Below, piece after piece: positions 35,734-45,898 of a stretch of DNA of 64,000 nucleotides. The notes beneath the pieces are model-generated. The model was not told the DNA's origin and did no database searches. It saw nothing but the letters and a program-made list of their open reading frames with translations. Every line of letters begins with the position of its first letter. The first letter of the stretch is position 1. The stretch is taken from contig NZ_FQXD01000002.1 in NCBI RefSeq assembly GCF_900129865.1, positions 1 through 64,000 of the forward strand. Direction: 5' to 3'. The translations under genes and the position numbers were made by a program. Source of the DNA: Virgibacillus chiguensis (GTDB taxonomy: Bacteria > Bacillota > Bacilli > Bacillales > Amphibacillaceae).

Positions 35734-36780
35734 TTATTTTCCCTCCCTTTTAAACCGTAATATTATCCAGCGAATGAGATAGCTTGAGGCGACGAAGAAT
35801 ATAATTAGAGCAATGATAATATCTACCAGCTCATTTGGAACTCCAGCTTGGGTTGGCATATTTAACGCCCCTACTTTTAAAGCTCCAAATAAGAATGCTG
35901 CAAGAACAACACCAAATGCATTATTTGCCCCTAAAAGTGCTACAGCAATTCCATCAAAACCGATATTGGAGAAACCAGAACTCGCAGTCATATTACCGTA
36001 CGTACCTAACCCCTCCATAGAACCTGCTAATCCAGCAAATAAGCCAGAAATAACCATAGCCAAAATAATATTACGTTTTACACTCATACCTGCATACTTC
36101 GAAGCATGTTTGTTATAGCCTACAGACTTTAGTTCAAAACCGAGTTTTGTCCGTTCAATGATAAACCACATGGCAACTGCTGCTAGTATTGCTATGAATA
36201 TGCCATAGTGCATTCTGGAAAAATAAGTGGTATTTGCTAACCATTCAGAAGCTAACGAGGCAGTCGGAGCAACCATATCTGTTTTATCTGCGTTTTCCGT
36301 TAAAATGCTGCGGATGATGGCATTAGAACTATAAAGGGCAATATAGTTTAGCATAATCGTTATGATTACTTCGTGTACTCCCAATCCTGCTTTTAGCAAG
36401 CCGGGAATAAATCCCCATAGCGCTCCAGCAATTGCGGCCACAAGTAAAGCTAGTGGTAGGTGAATATACATCGGAGCGTCTATTGTTGTGCCTACCCAAA
36501 CAGCTGCTAACCACCCAACAATGACTTGCCCTTCAGCCCCAATGTTAAATAAGCCAGCGCGAAATGCAAATGCAACGGCTAAGCCTGTAAATATGTAAGG
36601 CGTTGTCTGGCGAATAGTCTCACCAAAAAAATATAAATCACCGAATGCTCCTTTAAATAAAGCAATGTAACCTTGTATAGGATTATAGCCGAAAAACAAC
36701 ATAATCAAAGCCCCAGCAAAAAGACCAATGAGAACAGAAATAATTGGTACAAGGATGTTAAACCATTTATTTTCCATCAC
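35734..36780 (-). CDS. nupP: Nucleoside ABC transporter permease (NupP-like)
   Basis: 348 residues. Starts at GTG (or the next ATG), overlapping the ATPase stop. Membrane protein with FRAGLFNIGAEGQVIVGWLAAVW, the counterpart motif of the second permease, and GFDGIAVALLGANNAFGVV. Forms the heterodimeric channel with the 34774-35733 product. Confidence 0.85.
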   Translation of the reverse strand: MMENKWFNILVPIISVLIGLFAGALIMLFFGYNPIQGYIALFKGAFGDLYFFGETIRQTTPYIFTGLAVAFAFRAGLFNIGAEGQVIVGWLAAVWVGTTIDAPMYIHLPLALLVAAIAGALWGFIPGLLKAGLGVHEVIITIMLNYIALYSSNAIIRSILTENADKTDMVAPTASLASEWLANTTYFSRMHYGIFIAILAAVAMWFIIERTKLGFELKSVGYNKHASKYAGMSVKRNIILAMVISGLFAGLAGSMEGLGTYGNMTASSGFSNIGFDGIAVALLGANNAFGVVLAAFLFGALKVGALNMPTQAGVPNELVDIIIALIIFFVASSYLIRWIILRFKREGK

Positions 36781-38309
36781 GATTCTTCACCATCCTTTAC
36801 ATGACCGCTCCCAGCCATTAATAAGCCTAATTCCTGTTCACTTGTTTCTTCTGGCTTTACATCTGCTACAATTCCCCCATCATAAATAACAGCGATTCGA
36901 TCGCTAACGTCTAGAATTTCATCTAATTCAAAAGAAACTAATAAAATTGCTTTTCCTTTATTTCGCTCTTCTATGAGCTTTTGGTGAATGAATTCAATTG
37001 CCCCAACATCTAAACCTCGTGTCGGCTGAGCAGCGATTAATAAATCAGGAGATCTATCAACTTCTCTAGCTATTATAGCTTTTTGTTGATTACCACCAGA
37101 CAACGCACGCGCTTTTGTGTGCGGAGAAGGTGTGCGAACATCATACTCCTCTATTAGCTGTTCTGCTTTTTGCAAAATTTGCTTATAATTTAATACTTTG
37201 AATTTAGAATATGGTCGTTTATAATAAGTTTGTAAAACGAGATTTTCAGCAACAGAATAGTTTAACACAAGCCCAAATTTATGTCTATCTTGAGGTATAT
37301 GGCCGACACCGCTTTCTGTTACTTTACGAGGAGACAGATTTGTAATTGGTTTTTCATTTATAATAACACTCCCGCTATGCGCTTTGCGAAGACCAGTAAT
37401 TGCTTCAATTAATTCACTCTGTCCATTCCCATCAATACCTGCAATACCTACAATTTCTCCAGCACGTACGTTTAAATTTAGCCCTTTTATCATGTCTACT
37501 TTTCTGCTATCTTTTACAAATAGATTATCAATTTTCAGAACGGTTTGTTTAGGTTCAGCTGGTTGTTTGTTCGTTTGAAAAGATATATCTCTACCAACCA
37601 TTAAAGAAGCCAACTCTGTAACAGTTGTTTCTGCTACGTTTACGGTACCAATACCTTTACCTTTTCGAATGACGGTACAGCGATCACAAATTTCCATAAT
37701 TTCTTTTAGTTTATGCGTAATTAAAATGATAGATTTTCCTTCTGCAAGTAAAGTTCGAAATATTTCCATTAACTCAGCAATCTCTTGCGGTGTTAAAACA
37801 GCAGTTGGCTCATCGAATATAAGCACATCTGCTCCACGATAAAGCGTCTTTAAAATCTCCACACGTTGCTGCATACCTACAGAAATATCACTTATCTTTG
37901 CCGTTGCATCTACTCGAAGACCATACTGATCAGACAATTCTTGCACTTCTCGCTCTGCTTGCTTTAAATTAATTTTCCCTTTGTTTGTTGGTTCAATACC
38001 GAGAATAATATTTTGGGTAACAGTAAACGGTTCGACTAACATAAAATGTTGATGCACCATACCGATTCCTAAATTGTTAGCAATATTAGGATCGGTGATC
38101 GATACTTTTTTACCCTTCACTCGAATTTCTCCTTCCTCAGGTTGATATAACCCAAAGAGGACGTTCATCAAGGTTGATTTTCCTGCACCATTTTCCCCCA
38201 ATAAGGCATGGACCTCTCCGCGCTTTAATTGGATGGTTACATCATCATTAGCAACTACTCCCGGAAATTCTTTTCTTATATGCAGCATTTCGATCACATA
38301 ATCTTCCAA
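36777..38309 (-). CDS. nupO: Nucleoside ABC transporter ATPase (NupO-like)
   Basis: 510 residues from TTG 38309, 8 nt behind AAAGGAG. Two fused ABC domains: first Walker A GENGAGKST and signature ISVGMQQRVEILK with Walker B DVLIFDEPTAVL; second domain with GIDGNGQSE (Walker A lacks GKS/T), signature LSGGNQQKAIIARE and weak Walker B DLLIAAQPTRGLD. This asymmetry is normal for BMP and ribose-type importers. Overlaps the permease gene by 4 nt. Confidence 0.93.
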   Translation of the reverse strand: MEDYVIEMLHIRKEFPGVVANDDVTIQLKRGEVHALLGENGAGKSTLMNVLFGLYQPEEGEIRVKGKKVSITDPNIANNLGIGMVHQHFMLVEPFTVTQNIILGIEPTNKGKINLKQAEREVQELSDQYGLRVDATAKISDISVGMQQRVEILKTLYRGADVLIFDEPTAVLTPQEIAELMEIFRTLLAEGKSIILITHKLKEIMEICDRCTVIRKGKGIGTVNVAETTVTELASLMVGRDISFQTNKQPAEPKQTVLKIDNLFVKDSRKVDMIKGLNLNVRAGEIVGIAGIDGNGQSELIEAITGLRKAHSGSVIINEKPITNLSPRKVTESGVGHIPQDRHKFGLVLNYSVAENLVLQTYYKRPYSKFKVLNYKQILQKAEQLIEEYDVRTPSPHTKARALSGGNQQKAIIAREVDRSPDLLIAAQPTRGLDVGAIEFIHQKLIEERNKGKAILLVSFELDEILDVSDRIAVIYDGGIVADVKPEETSEQELGLLMAGSGHVKDGEES

Positions 38310-38425
38310 CTACATCACTCCTTTACTACAAAAACAGTTTCTCCTTAAGAGCCTGAGCTTGCTATTCATCATCTTTCGAGTAGGATTCAACATTTCATTG
38401 TCTAGACTTATATTTCTTAAAGATT

Positions 38426-38453
38426 AAAGAGGCTGGCTGACTCCAGCCTCTTT
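38426..38453 (-). terminator. Terminator-like hairpin between bmp and nupO
   Basis: AAAGAGGCTGG and CCAGCCTCTTT form an 11-bp perfect stem right after the lipoprotein stop, bordered by T-runs on both strands. Within an apparent operon, this would allow partial readthrough and thus more lipoprotein than transporter. Confidence 0.75.
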
Positions 38454-38455
38454 TT

Positions 38456-39565
38456 TTACAACGACTTTTCAAATTCTTCTAGATCTTTTCGCGTTTGCGG
38501 TACATCTACTTCTTCGTTAATGATTTTTTCTTTCCACTCATCAACAGCTGAAGCAATTTCTTCTGTGTAAGCCTCCTCATTTGTGTCAGCAAGATAGACA
38601 CCATCGTCTTTTAAAGCGAATTCCAATATTTCACCGCCTGGGAAATCCCCATTTAAACCCAGATTACTTACTTCTTGAACAGATACGTCCACTCGCTTTA
38701 CCATAGATGTAAGTGTTACATTATCTTCACCTATTTTCCCTTCTTCATGCTGATCGCGATCTACACCAATCACCCAAATTTCATTATTAGGATCGTTCTT
38801 TTTCATATCTTTTGCTTGATTAAATACGCCATTTCCAGCTGCACCTGCTGCATGATAAATAATGTCTCTATCGTCACCATACATCCTTGTAGCAATTAGC
38901 TTTGCATCATCAGCTGAACTAAAATCACCAACATATTGAATGTCCACTTCAATATCTGGATTAACAGATTTTGCACCTGCAACGAATCCAACTTCAAATT
39001 TAGTTATCAAATCAGAATCCATGCCGCCGACAAAACCAAGCTTGTTTGTTTTGGTTTTTTTAGCAGCTGCAACACCTGCTAAAAATGATCCTTCATTCTC
39101 CGCAAATGTAATGCTTGCAACATTAGGAGCTTCCACAACGGTATCGACAATGGAAAAATTTGTATCAGGATTTTGTTCTGCTACTTTTGAGATCGCATCT
39201 TCTAGTAAATATCCAACACCAAAAATCAAGTTATAGCCATCTCTTGTTAAACGAGTAAGGTTTGGCAAATAATCTGACTCATCATTAGACTGTGCATAAT
39301 CATAACCGTTTCCTTTTGATAGTCCATGTTCTTCTCCCCATGCTTGTAGCCCTTCCCAAGACGATTGGTTAAATGATTTGTCATCAACTCCCCCTTCATC
39401 TGTTACCATTGCGACGGAATAATCCGTAGACCCTTCGTTTTCTTCTGTTTTTTTACCATCATTTCCACCACTTGATTTATCTTCATTATTAGAACCACCA
39501 CACGCAGCTAAAACTAAACCAAAACTAATAAAAATTGTTAGTATTAAAATAAGCTTTCTACTTTT
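38456..39565 (-). CDS. nupN: BMP-family nucleoside-binding lipoprotein (NupN-like)
   Basis: 369 residues from TTG 39565, 7 nt after GAGGGGG; an upstream extension to 39664 lacks a ribosome site. Type II signal peptide MKSRKLILILTIFISFGLVLAAC with lipobox LAAC, so it is anchored outside the membrane. Body typical of BMP/Med proteins: VTDEGGVDDKSFNQSSWEG, GVGYLLEDAI, HAAGAAGNGVF, VIGVDRDQ. Captures nucleosides for the following ABC genes. Directly downstream of the GntR gene. Confidence 0.93.
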   Translation of the reverse strand, partial: KSRKLILILTIFISFGLVLAACGGSNNEDKSSGGNDGKKTEENEGSTDYSVAMVTDEGGVDDKSFNQSSWEGLQAWGEEHGLSKGNGYDYAQSNDESDYLPNLTRLTRDGYNLIFGVGYLLEDAISKVAEQNPDTNFSIVDTVVEAPNVASITFAENEGSFLAGVAAAKKTKTNKLGFVGGMDSDLITKFEVGFVAGAKSVNPDIEVDIQYVGDFSSADDAKLIATRMYGDDRDIIYHAAGAAGNGVFNQAKDMKKNDPNNEIWVIGVDRDQHEEGKIGEDNVTLTSMVKRVDVSVQEVSNLGLNGDFPGGEILEFALKDDGVYLADTNEEAYTEEIASAVDEWKEKIINEEVDVPQTRKDLEEFEKSL

Positions 39566-39682
39566 CAAAATAATAGCCCCCTCTTTTATTTTTTGTTTCC
39601 GACAACGATTTATCACACTATATTCGAGCGCACCACCTCCTTGTTTTTTTGAAATCGCTTCCATTTTATTGCGAACGTCGTT

Positions 39683-40408
39683 TTACGTACGTTTACGTAA
39701 AACATGAAAGCTAAACATATCGGAGCGAAAATAGTTTGCTGAGTATAAAACCGCTTCATCTTCGGAAGTATAGTGCATTTGCCTAAGCAACAATAATGTT
39801 TGTCCTTTATGGCAGTTTAAAGTCTTATAAATGCGTTCATGATAACCAATTGGCTCAATATATGTCACGGCATAGGCAACCCTTTTATTAGCGTAATCCT
39901 CCATTAATTTAAAAAAGGAATCTGCTTGTTGGATACTTTCTACCGGAATGATCTTTTCAGGAATTTTATCAACGCAAAATACAACTGGTTCCCCGTTGGC
40001 TGTACGAACGCGCTCAATTTCAACTAATTGCTCTACAACATGAGGAGCAAATCGACTCTTTTCCTTGTCCGTTGCTTCTCTTATATCTGTGAATAAATAT
40101 TCTGTTCCGGCTTTTTTCCCTGATTGCTCAATCATGTATGTAACACTTGTAAGTTGTTCAATACCAGAAGAAAATACAGGCTTAGGGTTTACAAATGTAC
40201 CAACACCGTGTTTCCTAGTAACAATATTATCTTCTTCTAATATTCGGAGTGCTTCTCTTAAAGTTGCACGAGAAACCCCTAGCACCTTGGATAATTGAAA
40301 TTCTGATGGGAGCTTTTCATTCTCCTTGTACGTGCCATTATGAATATCTTTTTTTATTTGATCAATAACTTGTAAATATAAGTGCCTTGAATCATGCTTA
40401 ATAGACAA
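39683..40408 (-). CDS. ymfC: GntR/HutC-family regulator YmfC
   Basis: 241 residues from TTG 40408, 9 nt behind GGGG. N-terminal winged helix (LYLQVIDQIKKDIHNGTYKEN, LPSEFQLSKVLGVSRATLREALRILE) and a UTRA effector domain (from about 90). Placed 118 nt upstream of the lipoprotein gene, it most likely regulates the transporter; the ligand is not known. It corresponds in position to B. subtilis ymfC next to spoIIIE. Confidence 0.85.
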   Translation of the reverse strand: MSIKHDSRHLYLQVIDQIKKDIHNGTYKENEKLPSEFQLSKVLGVSRATLREALRILEEDNIVTRKHGVGTFVNPKPVFSSGIEQLTSVTYMIEQSGKKAGTEYLFTDIREATDKEKSRFAPHVVEQLVEIERVRTANGEPVVFCVDKIPEKIIPVESIQQADSFFKLMEDYANKRVAYAVTYIEPIGYHERIYKTLNCHKGQTLLLLRQMHYTSEDEAVLYSANYFRSDMFSFHVLRKRT

Positions 40409-40692
40409 ACTTCATCACCCCAAAACTGTATTCCCGATTAGATATCTGACCTCTGACATTCTACTAGTTTATAATTTCATCATAGCATGAATAGATTTAG
40501 AAAGAAATACCTTTTCATCAAAATTCAACAATTATATAAAACTAAAAAATAAATGGCGTGTGTACTAAAGGTTAATGATTCTGTGGAACATAGAATTATG
40601 TCATTGAAAAGCATTGATTTTTCTTCTACGTGCAATTCTTTGAACAGCAACTTGTAAAACCAATCACTTGTTCATTACAAACAGCTCCTTAG
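40409..40692. other. ymfC upstream region
   Basis: No gene. Just before the start there is AGATATCT (40439-40446) and a direct repeat TCTGACCTCTGAC; these could be an operator for the GntR protein but are not conclusive. Confidence 0.35.
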
Positions 40693-40795
40693 CAAAACTT
40701 GGCTATCGCCAAAGTAATTATGACGATAACCAAGTTATTGCTTACGCTATAAACTCTAAATTTTAATACTTTCCTATAGTTATAGTGCATAAAAG
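40693..40795 (-). repeat. Dispersed terminator-like repeat, copy e
   Basis: The best hairpin of the family: on the minus strand CTTGGTTATCGTCA pairs with TGGCGATAGCCAAG through 14 positions, two of them wobble, then TTTTGC. Also ATACTTTCCTATAGTTATAG. Downstream of spoIIIE. Confidence 0.7.
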
Positions 40796-40858
40796 CACAA
40801 TGGCAATTTCAGCAAGCCCTTGCGTTAAAAAATTTACTTATAAGGCTTTATTTCAACA

Positions 40859-43129
40859 TTAATGTGAAGAAGTATGTTCTTCAGCTATTTGACTGATAAG
40901 AACTGTACGTGGCTTACTCCCCTCATACGGTCCTACAATACCTCTTTGTTCCATGGCATCGATTAGTCTTGCTGCTCTCGTATAACCAATTCTAAAGCGG
41001 CGCTGTAACATAGATACACTAGCGCTTTGCATTTCAGTGATTAATTGAACAGCATCATCATACAATTCATCGTCTACTTCTTCTGCAACCTCATTGACTT
41101 CTTCTGGAATCATTTCTTCTTGATAAGACGCCTTTTGCTGTTCAATACAGTGGTCTACTACACGTTCAACTTCTTCATCAGACAGAAAAGCACCTTGTAC
41201 ACGAGTTGGCTTAGAAGATCCAACCGGGATAAACAACATATCCCCTCTTCCCAATAACTTTTCTGCTCCGCCACTATCCAAGATGGTTCTAGAGTCTGTT
41301 GCTGAAGAGACACTAAAGGCAATTCTAGAAGGAATATTCGCCTTAATTACCCCCGTAATAACGTCTACAGATGGCCGCTGGGTGGCAATAATGAGATGAA
41401 TTCCCGCAGCACGTGCCATTTGAGCTAATCGAGTAATTGCATCTTCCACATCACTTGAAGCTACCATCATTAAGTCTGCTAATTCATCTACTAACACGAC
41501 GATGTATGGAAGATTCGGCTCTGGATCTTCAGCATGTTGGTTATGTTTTCTAATATATTCATTGTATCCTTCAATATTACGTGTTCCTGTATCAGAAAAA
41601 AGTTCATATCGTCGCTCCATCTCTGCAACTACTTTTTGTAGAGCTCGAGAAGCTTTTTTCGGATCCGTTACAACGGGAGCAAGTAAATGTGGAATACCGT
41701 TATACACATTTAATTCAACTTTCTTCGGGTCAATCATCATCATCTTCACTTCATGAGGTTTAGCACGCATTAAAATCGTAGTAATTATCCCATTTACACA
41801 GACACTTTTCCCGCTTCCTGTAGCACCTGCGATAAGTAAATGTGGCATTTTATTCAATTCGCCAACGATTGCTTCTCCGGATATATCTCTGCCAAGAGCA
41901 AATAGTAGTTTAGAAGATTGTTTTTGTGCGATACTCTCTAGCACTTCTCGTAACGACACCATAGCTACTTCTTGATTTGGTACTTCGATTCCGACCGCTG
42001 ATTTCCCTGGAATGGGTGCTTCTATCCGTAAGTCTTTTGCAGCTAGAGCTAGTGCCAAATCATCATGTAAATTAACTATTTTACTTACCTTTACACCAGC
42101 TTCTGGATATATTTCATATTTAGTTACCGCTGGACCTACATGCACTTTCGTAACACGTGCTTTTACTCCAAAACTAGTAAACGTACTCTCTAACTTTCTA
42201 ACCGTCGCTTGAATTTGCGATTTTTCCTGTTGTTGCGAATTGTTTGTTGGCTCTGCCAATAACTGCATAGAAGGAAGAATATACTCATAGTTTTCTACTT
42301 CCGTCATCGGCATATTATCTAAGCTATCATTCACTTTCTCCTCTTGTTGAACCATAGACGTCAGTTCCGTTTCTTCTGGAATTTGTTCACTTAATGCCGT
42401 ATGATCTGTAAAGTCTTGAATAACAGGTTCTGAGATAACATGCTCAGTAACCTCCTCGCCGTTTTGTTCAATTTTAGGTTCATTTTCTTTTATCGAACGT
42501 TTTGCAGTTTGTTTTTGTCTCCATGTATCTTGCACGTTTTTTACTTTGCTTGCCAGCCACTTCCACATTTTAGAAAATAGATCGCCTACCGATAAATCAG
42601 TCATAAAAATAATACCAATAATGATGGAAAAAACAGCTACAATTTTAGCACCTGTTAAGGAAAATAAATAGTAGGAAAAGGTAAGCAATAAAGCCCCAGC
42701 CATTCCTCCCCCCAAATATTCGGATGATAATTGGTTGTCAATATAATTAGAGTAATTTTCCCAAGTAGATCCTAGAATAGAGATTTGCTGATTCGAAGCG
42801 ATTATTTCATCAAACATTTGGGTGTGTGTCATAAGTAGTACACCACCAAATATAATATAAAAGCCAACCATTTTTTTTGTTGCAAAGTTAGGTAATTTCC
42901 GTTTTACCACTAATTTAATACCTGTTACTAATAAGAAAACCGATGCAACAAAATACCAAATTCCTAAGAAAAAGCGAAATAAGTGCTCAAGCCCGCCTGG
43001 TATAGCTCCATCACTTATCGCACTAGCTCCACTTCCAAAAATGCCTAAGAAAATAAATAAGAGACCTATTAGCTCTAGTTTTAATTGTTTTTTTAATTTG
43101 CTGCTGCGTCTTTTTTTCTTTCTTGCCAT
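40859..43129 (-). CDS. spoIIIE: DNA translocase SpoIIIE/FtsK
   Basis: 756 residues. Four N-terminal membrane segments (to about 180), an acidic/Gln-rich linker (190-300), FtsK motor (alpha/beta domains) with Walker A GATGSGKS and Walker [14 protein letters not shown], and a C-terminal gamma winged helix ([31 protein letters not shown]) that reads orientation signals. Pumps the chromosome into the forespore. Location next to tepA/ylzJ and ymfC identifies it as SpoIIIE rather than the paralogue SftA. Confidence 0.95.
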   Translation of the reverse strand: MARKKKRRSSKLKKQLKLELIGLLFIFLGIFGSGASAISDGAIPGGLEHLFRFFLGIWYFVASVFLLVTGIKLVVKRKLPNFATKKMVGFYIIFGGVLLMTHTQMFDEIIASNQQISILGSTWENYSNYIDNQLSSEYLGGGMAGALLLTFSYYLFSLTGAKIVAVFSIIIGIIFMTDLSVGDLFSKMWKWLASKVKNVQDTWRQKQTAKRSIKENEPKIEQNGEEVTEHVISEPVIQDFTDHTALSEQIPEETELTSMVQQEEKVNDSLDNMPMTEVENYEYILPSMQLLAEPTNNSQQQEKSQIQATVRKLESTFTSFGVKARVTKVHVGPAVTKYEIYPEAGVKVSKIVNLHDDLALALAAKDLRIEAPIPGKSAVGIEVPNQEVAMVSLREVLESIAQKQSSKLLFALGRDISGEAIVGELNKMPHLLIAGATGSGKSVCVNGIITTILMRAKPHEVKMMMIDPKKVELNVYNGIPHLLAPVVTDPKKASRALQKVVAEMERRYELFSDTGTRNIEGYNEYIRKHNQHAEDPEPNLPYIVVLVDELADLMMVASSDVEDAITRLAQMARAAGIHLIIATQRPSVDVITGVIKANIPSRIAFSVSSATDSRTILDSGGAEKLLGRGDMLFIPVGSSKPTRVQGAFLSDEEVERVVDHCIEQQKASYQEEMIPEEVNEVAEEVDDELYDDAVQLITEMQSASVSMLQRRFRIGYTRAARLIDAMEQRGIVGPYEGSKPRTVLISQIAEEHTSSH

Positions 43130-43412
43130 ACTTTCACCTCAATCATTTTTGGCAATTTAATTAGATGGTAACATTCATTTAAACACTTTTGCTTATCAAT
43201 GGAATGGAATAATGTCATAGTCAAATTGAGTCTCATTTACGCTAAAAAATTCCACCCGAATTATAAAATATTTATTATCATATATGTATAGCTGAAATAT
43301 TCAACTTTCATATTTTAGCGTATCTACTTCAATATTAAAAGCAATTACCTCTATTTAGTATATCATACTGACACTAGAGTGACAGTGAAACTAGAACGAA
43401 CAATTTAAACGC
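43130..43412. other. spoIIIE upstream region
   Basis: AT-rich, no gene. Borders the 250-bp repeat copy 2. Confidence 0.35.
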
Positions 43413-43687
43413 ACAAAGGCTCGGGGCGCCCGTTTAGCAACGTATCGACTGGAACTGATCAACTGAAGTCTTAGGAATCATGCTCCTTCAACAGGAATAT
43501 GCCGGCGCCCTCCGGCAAGCCCGTCTTTAGTTGGCCTTCCTATTTAGAACGAACCAATGATGACTTAGATTAGGGCAATGGAGTGAAGTCGTCTCTTGCT
43601 GGGCGCTAGAACCGAACGTGGCTAAATAACTTAGTTAGTTTATCCACAGCTGCAAAATTTTATAATTTCCGATAATTTCCTAGACGA
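43413..43687 (-). repeat. 250-bp dispersed repeat, copy 2
   Basis: Closely related to copy 1 (29991-30250) over nearly its full length, with shared blocks AACTTAGTTAGTTTATCCAC and CCTCCGGCAAGCCCGTCTTT. Begins with CTCGGGGCGCCCGTTTAGCA as in copy 3. On the minus strand it starts straight after the ylzJ terminator T-run. Confidence 0.75.
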
Positions 43688-43726
43688 ATAAAAAACTGCC
43701 CTCAACCTAAAGATTAAAAGCAGTTA
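43688..43726 (-). terminator. ylzJ terminator
   Basis: A 14-bp stem (AACTGCTTTTAATC/GGTTGAGGGCAGTT, several G-U pairs), loop TTTA, then TTTTTTAT on the minus strand. Confidence 0.75.
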
Positions 43727-43734
43727 TATAATAT

Positions 43735-43953
43735 TCAGTTTTCATTCATCTGAGAAATAATCGTACCGGGGGAAAACTCATGATTTAAAAAATCCTTAGG
43801 ATCGGTTGATAATAATTTAACAATTTCTAATGATCCATCTGCTCTCTTTTCACAATATAGTGGCTTACCATTGTATGAAATCATTTGTCTTTCCGTGTAT
43901 TCTTGGGAAGTATAAAAAATATCTTCTTTTGATAGCGGTGTATAAATAATCAT
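43735..43953 (-). CDS. ylzJ: YlzJ-like protein
   Basis: 72 residues. Small conserved Bacillaceae protein ([33 protein letters not shown]). Always next to tepA/spoIIIE; function unknown. Overlaps tepA by ATGA. Confidence 0.85.
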   Translation of the reverse strand: MIIYTPLSKEDIFYTSQEYTERQMISYNGKPLYCEKRADGSLEIVKLLSTDPKDFLNHEFSPGTIISQMNEN

Positions 43954-44678
43954 TGCATCACCTGCTGTTCGTGATCGCCATTTTGCTTAATCAATTCATT
44001 TATTTTTTTCATTGCTTCCTTAACGCCGCCAACACCATCAATTAAGCCATATTCTACTGCTGCTTTTCCAACAACATTTGTACCGATATCACGTGTTAAA
44101 TTACCTTTTGCAAACATTAAATCTTTAAATTTTTCCTCTGTTATATTAGAATGATTTACGACAAAATCGACCACACGATTTTGCATTTCATCCAAATACT
44201 CAAACGTCTGCGGTACACCGATAACTAAACCTGTTAAACGAATTGGATGTATCGTCATCGTAGCAGTCGGTGCAATGAAAGAATAATCCGTAGCAACAGC
44301 TATAGGCACCCCAATGGAGTGGCCTCCTCCGAGCACAATCGAGACTGTAGGTTTAGATATAGAAGTAATCATTTCAGATAAGGCTAATCCCGCTTCGACA
44401 TCACCACCAACCGTATTTAATAAAATAACTAAACCTTCAATTTTCGGATTCTGTTCAATAGCAACTAATTGTGGCAATAAATGCTCATATTTTGTTGTTT
44501 TGTTTTGTGGTGGGAGTTGTACATGTCCTTCTACTTGTCCGATAATGGAAAGCACATGTATATTTGAATCTGGCGCTTGTGGTACATTAGATTGTCCTAG
44601 TTGTTGAATTTTTTGGACTAAAGCAGAGGAATTATTATCTTGCGTTTGATCGCCCTTTTTTTCTGGCTGTTTATCCAT
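43950..44678 (-). CDS. tepA: ClpP-like protease TepA (YmfB)
   Basis: 242 residues. ClpP/crotonase-like serine peptidase: Ser of [11 protein letters not shown] is the nucleophile position, His lies in [11 protein letters not shown], and [14 protein letters not shown] forms the oxyanion region. B. subtilis TepA aids protein secretion and degrades spore proteins on germination. Downstream of dapA; in B. subtilis rnjB lies between them. Confidence 0.88.
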   Translation of the reverse strand: MDKQPEKKGDQTQDNNSSALVQKIQQLGQSNVPQAPDSNIHVLSIIGQVEGHVQLPPQNKTTKYEHLLPQLVAIEQNPKIEGLVILLNTVGGDVEAGLALSEMITSISKPTVSIVLGGGHSIGVPIAVATDYSFIAPTATMTIHPIRLTGLVIGVPQTFEYLDEMQNRVVDFVVNHSNITEEKFKDLMFAKGNLTRDIGTNVVGKAAVEYGLIDGVGGVKEAMKKINELIKQNGDHEQQVMQ

Positions 44679-44905
44679 TTACTTACACACTCCTCATTAA
44701 CAAGTTATTCCTCTCATAGTATGATCGTAACATCCGATAATCATGCAGGAAGAAGGAAATATTACTATGTTCTTATTCCATTAAAAATTTTTTCACCTTA
44801 CCAGTTAGACAAAATAAACACTTGAGGACAGTTTATTAAATGAAATAGGTGAACATTTATTTACCAACCAATTTCATAACTATGGGTATTATTTATGCTA
44901 TCTTA
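44679..44905. other. tepA upstream region, rnjB position
   Basis: About 225 bp without a gene. It is the location of rnjB (RNase J2) in B. subtilis; no remnant is visible. Confidence 0.5.
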
Positions 44906-44988
44906 GAAAAAACTTGGCTTACCGACAAATCTTTTATGACAGGGGCTATAGTTTTAAACCTTAAAACTGTATACTTTCCTATATAGTA
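44906..44988 (-). repeat. Dispersed terminator-like repeat, copy f
   Basis: Contains AAAAAACTTGGCTTACCGAC, TTTATGACAGGGGCTATAG and AAACCTTAAAACTGTATAC then TTTCCTATATAG. The hairpin is weaker than in copies d and e. Between dapA and tepA. Confidence 0.6.
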
Positions 44989-45018
44989 TAAAAAAATACC
45001 GGCATTATATACCGGTAT
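44989..45018 (-). terminator. dapA terminator overlapping the coding end
   Basis: ATACCGG and CCGGTAT form a 7-bp stem on the minus strand, then TTTTTTTAT. The first arm is made of the last dapA codons (Asn-Thr-Gly). Confidence 0.7.
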
Positions 45019-45880
45019 TTTCTAAGATCGTTGTTAATTCATCTTTATCCTGCTGCGATAGTTCAAGTAGTGGCAAACGCAAACCACCAACTTCTATTCC
45101 TTTTATGCGAAGGGCAGCTTTTACAGGGGAAGGAGAAGGAGCCATAAATAACCCTTTCATAACAGGCAACAATTGACGATGAAGCTTAGCTGCTTGACCT
45201 GTACTTCCTTCTTCAAACAATTGAATCATTTGCTTCATTTCATTTCCTATCAGATGAGAAGCTACCGAAATAACACCTGTGCCTCCAACAGACAATATTG
45301 GTAATGTCATACTATCGTCACCACTATATACAGAGAACGAATCATCTGTTAGCTCAATTATTTGAGACACTTGATCAAGATCTCCACTAGCTTCCTTAAC
45401 AGAAACAATATTATCGATTTTACTTAACGCTACAGTTGTCTCCGTGGTTAAATTTACAATCGATCTTCCTGGTATATTATAGAGCATCACAGGTAGCGAT
45501 GTGCTTTGAGCTACAGTTTTGAAATGTGCAAATAGACTACGTTGATCTGGTTTATTGTAATACGGCGCTACAAGCATCACCGCATCCACACCACAACGTT
45601 CTGCTTCCTTGGTTAAATCTATCGAAGCTTGCGTATTATTCCCTCCAGTCCCTGCAATAACAGGAACGCGTTTATTTACTTGACCAACGACATGTTTAAA
45701 CAGGCTCACTTTTTCTTCGGTAGTTAAAGTTGGTGATTCACCTGTTGTTCCTGCAATGACTAAACCCTGTGTACCATTTTGCAACAAGTGTTCAATAAGT
45801 GCATCTGTCTGCGTATAATCAATATTTCCATTTAAATCAAAGGGTGTGACCATTGCAGTTAACACTTTACCAAAGTTCAT
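45005..45880 (-). CDS. dapA: 4-hydroxy-tetrahydrodipicolinate synthase
   Basis: 291 residues from ATG 45880, 8 nt behind AAGGTG; a GTG-type extension to 45889 is possible. Condenses aspartate semialdehyde with pyruvate for lysine, peptidoglycan and spore dipicolinate. Schiff-base lysine in IVSVKEASGDL, catalytic Tyr in LYNIPGRS, TGESPT motif at the N-terminus. Last gene of spoVFA-spoVFB-asd-dapG-dapA. Confidence 0.96.
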   Translation of the reverse strand: MNFGKVLTAMVTPFDLNGNIDYTQTDALIEHLLQNGTQGLVIAGTTGESPTLTTEEKVSLFKHVVGQVNKRVPVIAGTGGNNTQASIDLTKEAERCGVDAVMLVAPYYNKPDQRSLFAHFKTVAQSTSLPVMLYNIPGRSIVNLTTETTVALSKIDNIVSVKEASGDLDQVSQIIELTDDSFSVYSGDDSMTLPILSVGGTGVISVASHLIGNEMKQMIQLFEEGSTGQAAKLHRQLLPVMKGLFMAPSPSPVKAALRIKGIEVGGLRLPLLELSQQDKDELTTILENTGI

Positions 45881-45898
45881 TCTAATCACCTTTTCTAT

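Noticed and set aside
39566-39682. Purine riboswitch before the nucleoside transporter
   Set aside because: No aptamer-like stems or conserved loops seen in the 118-bp gap.
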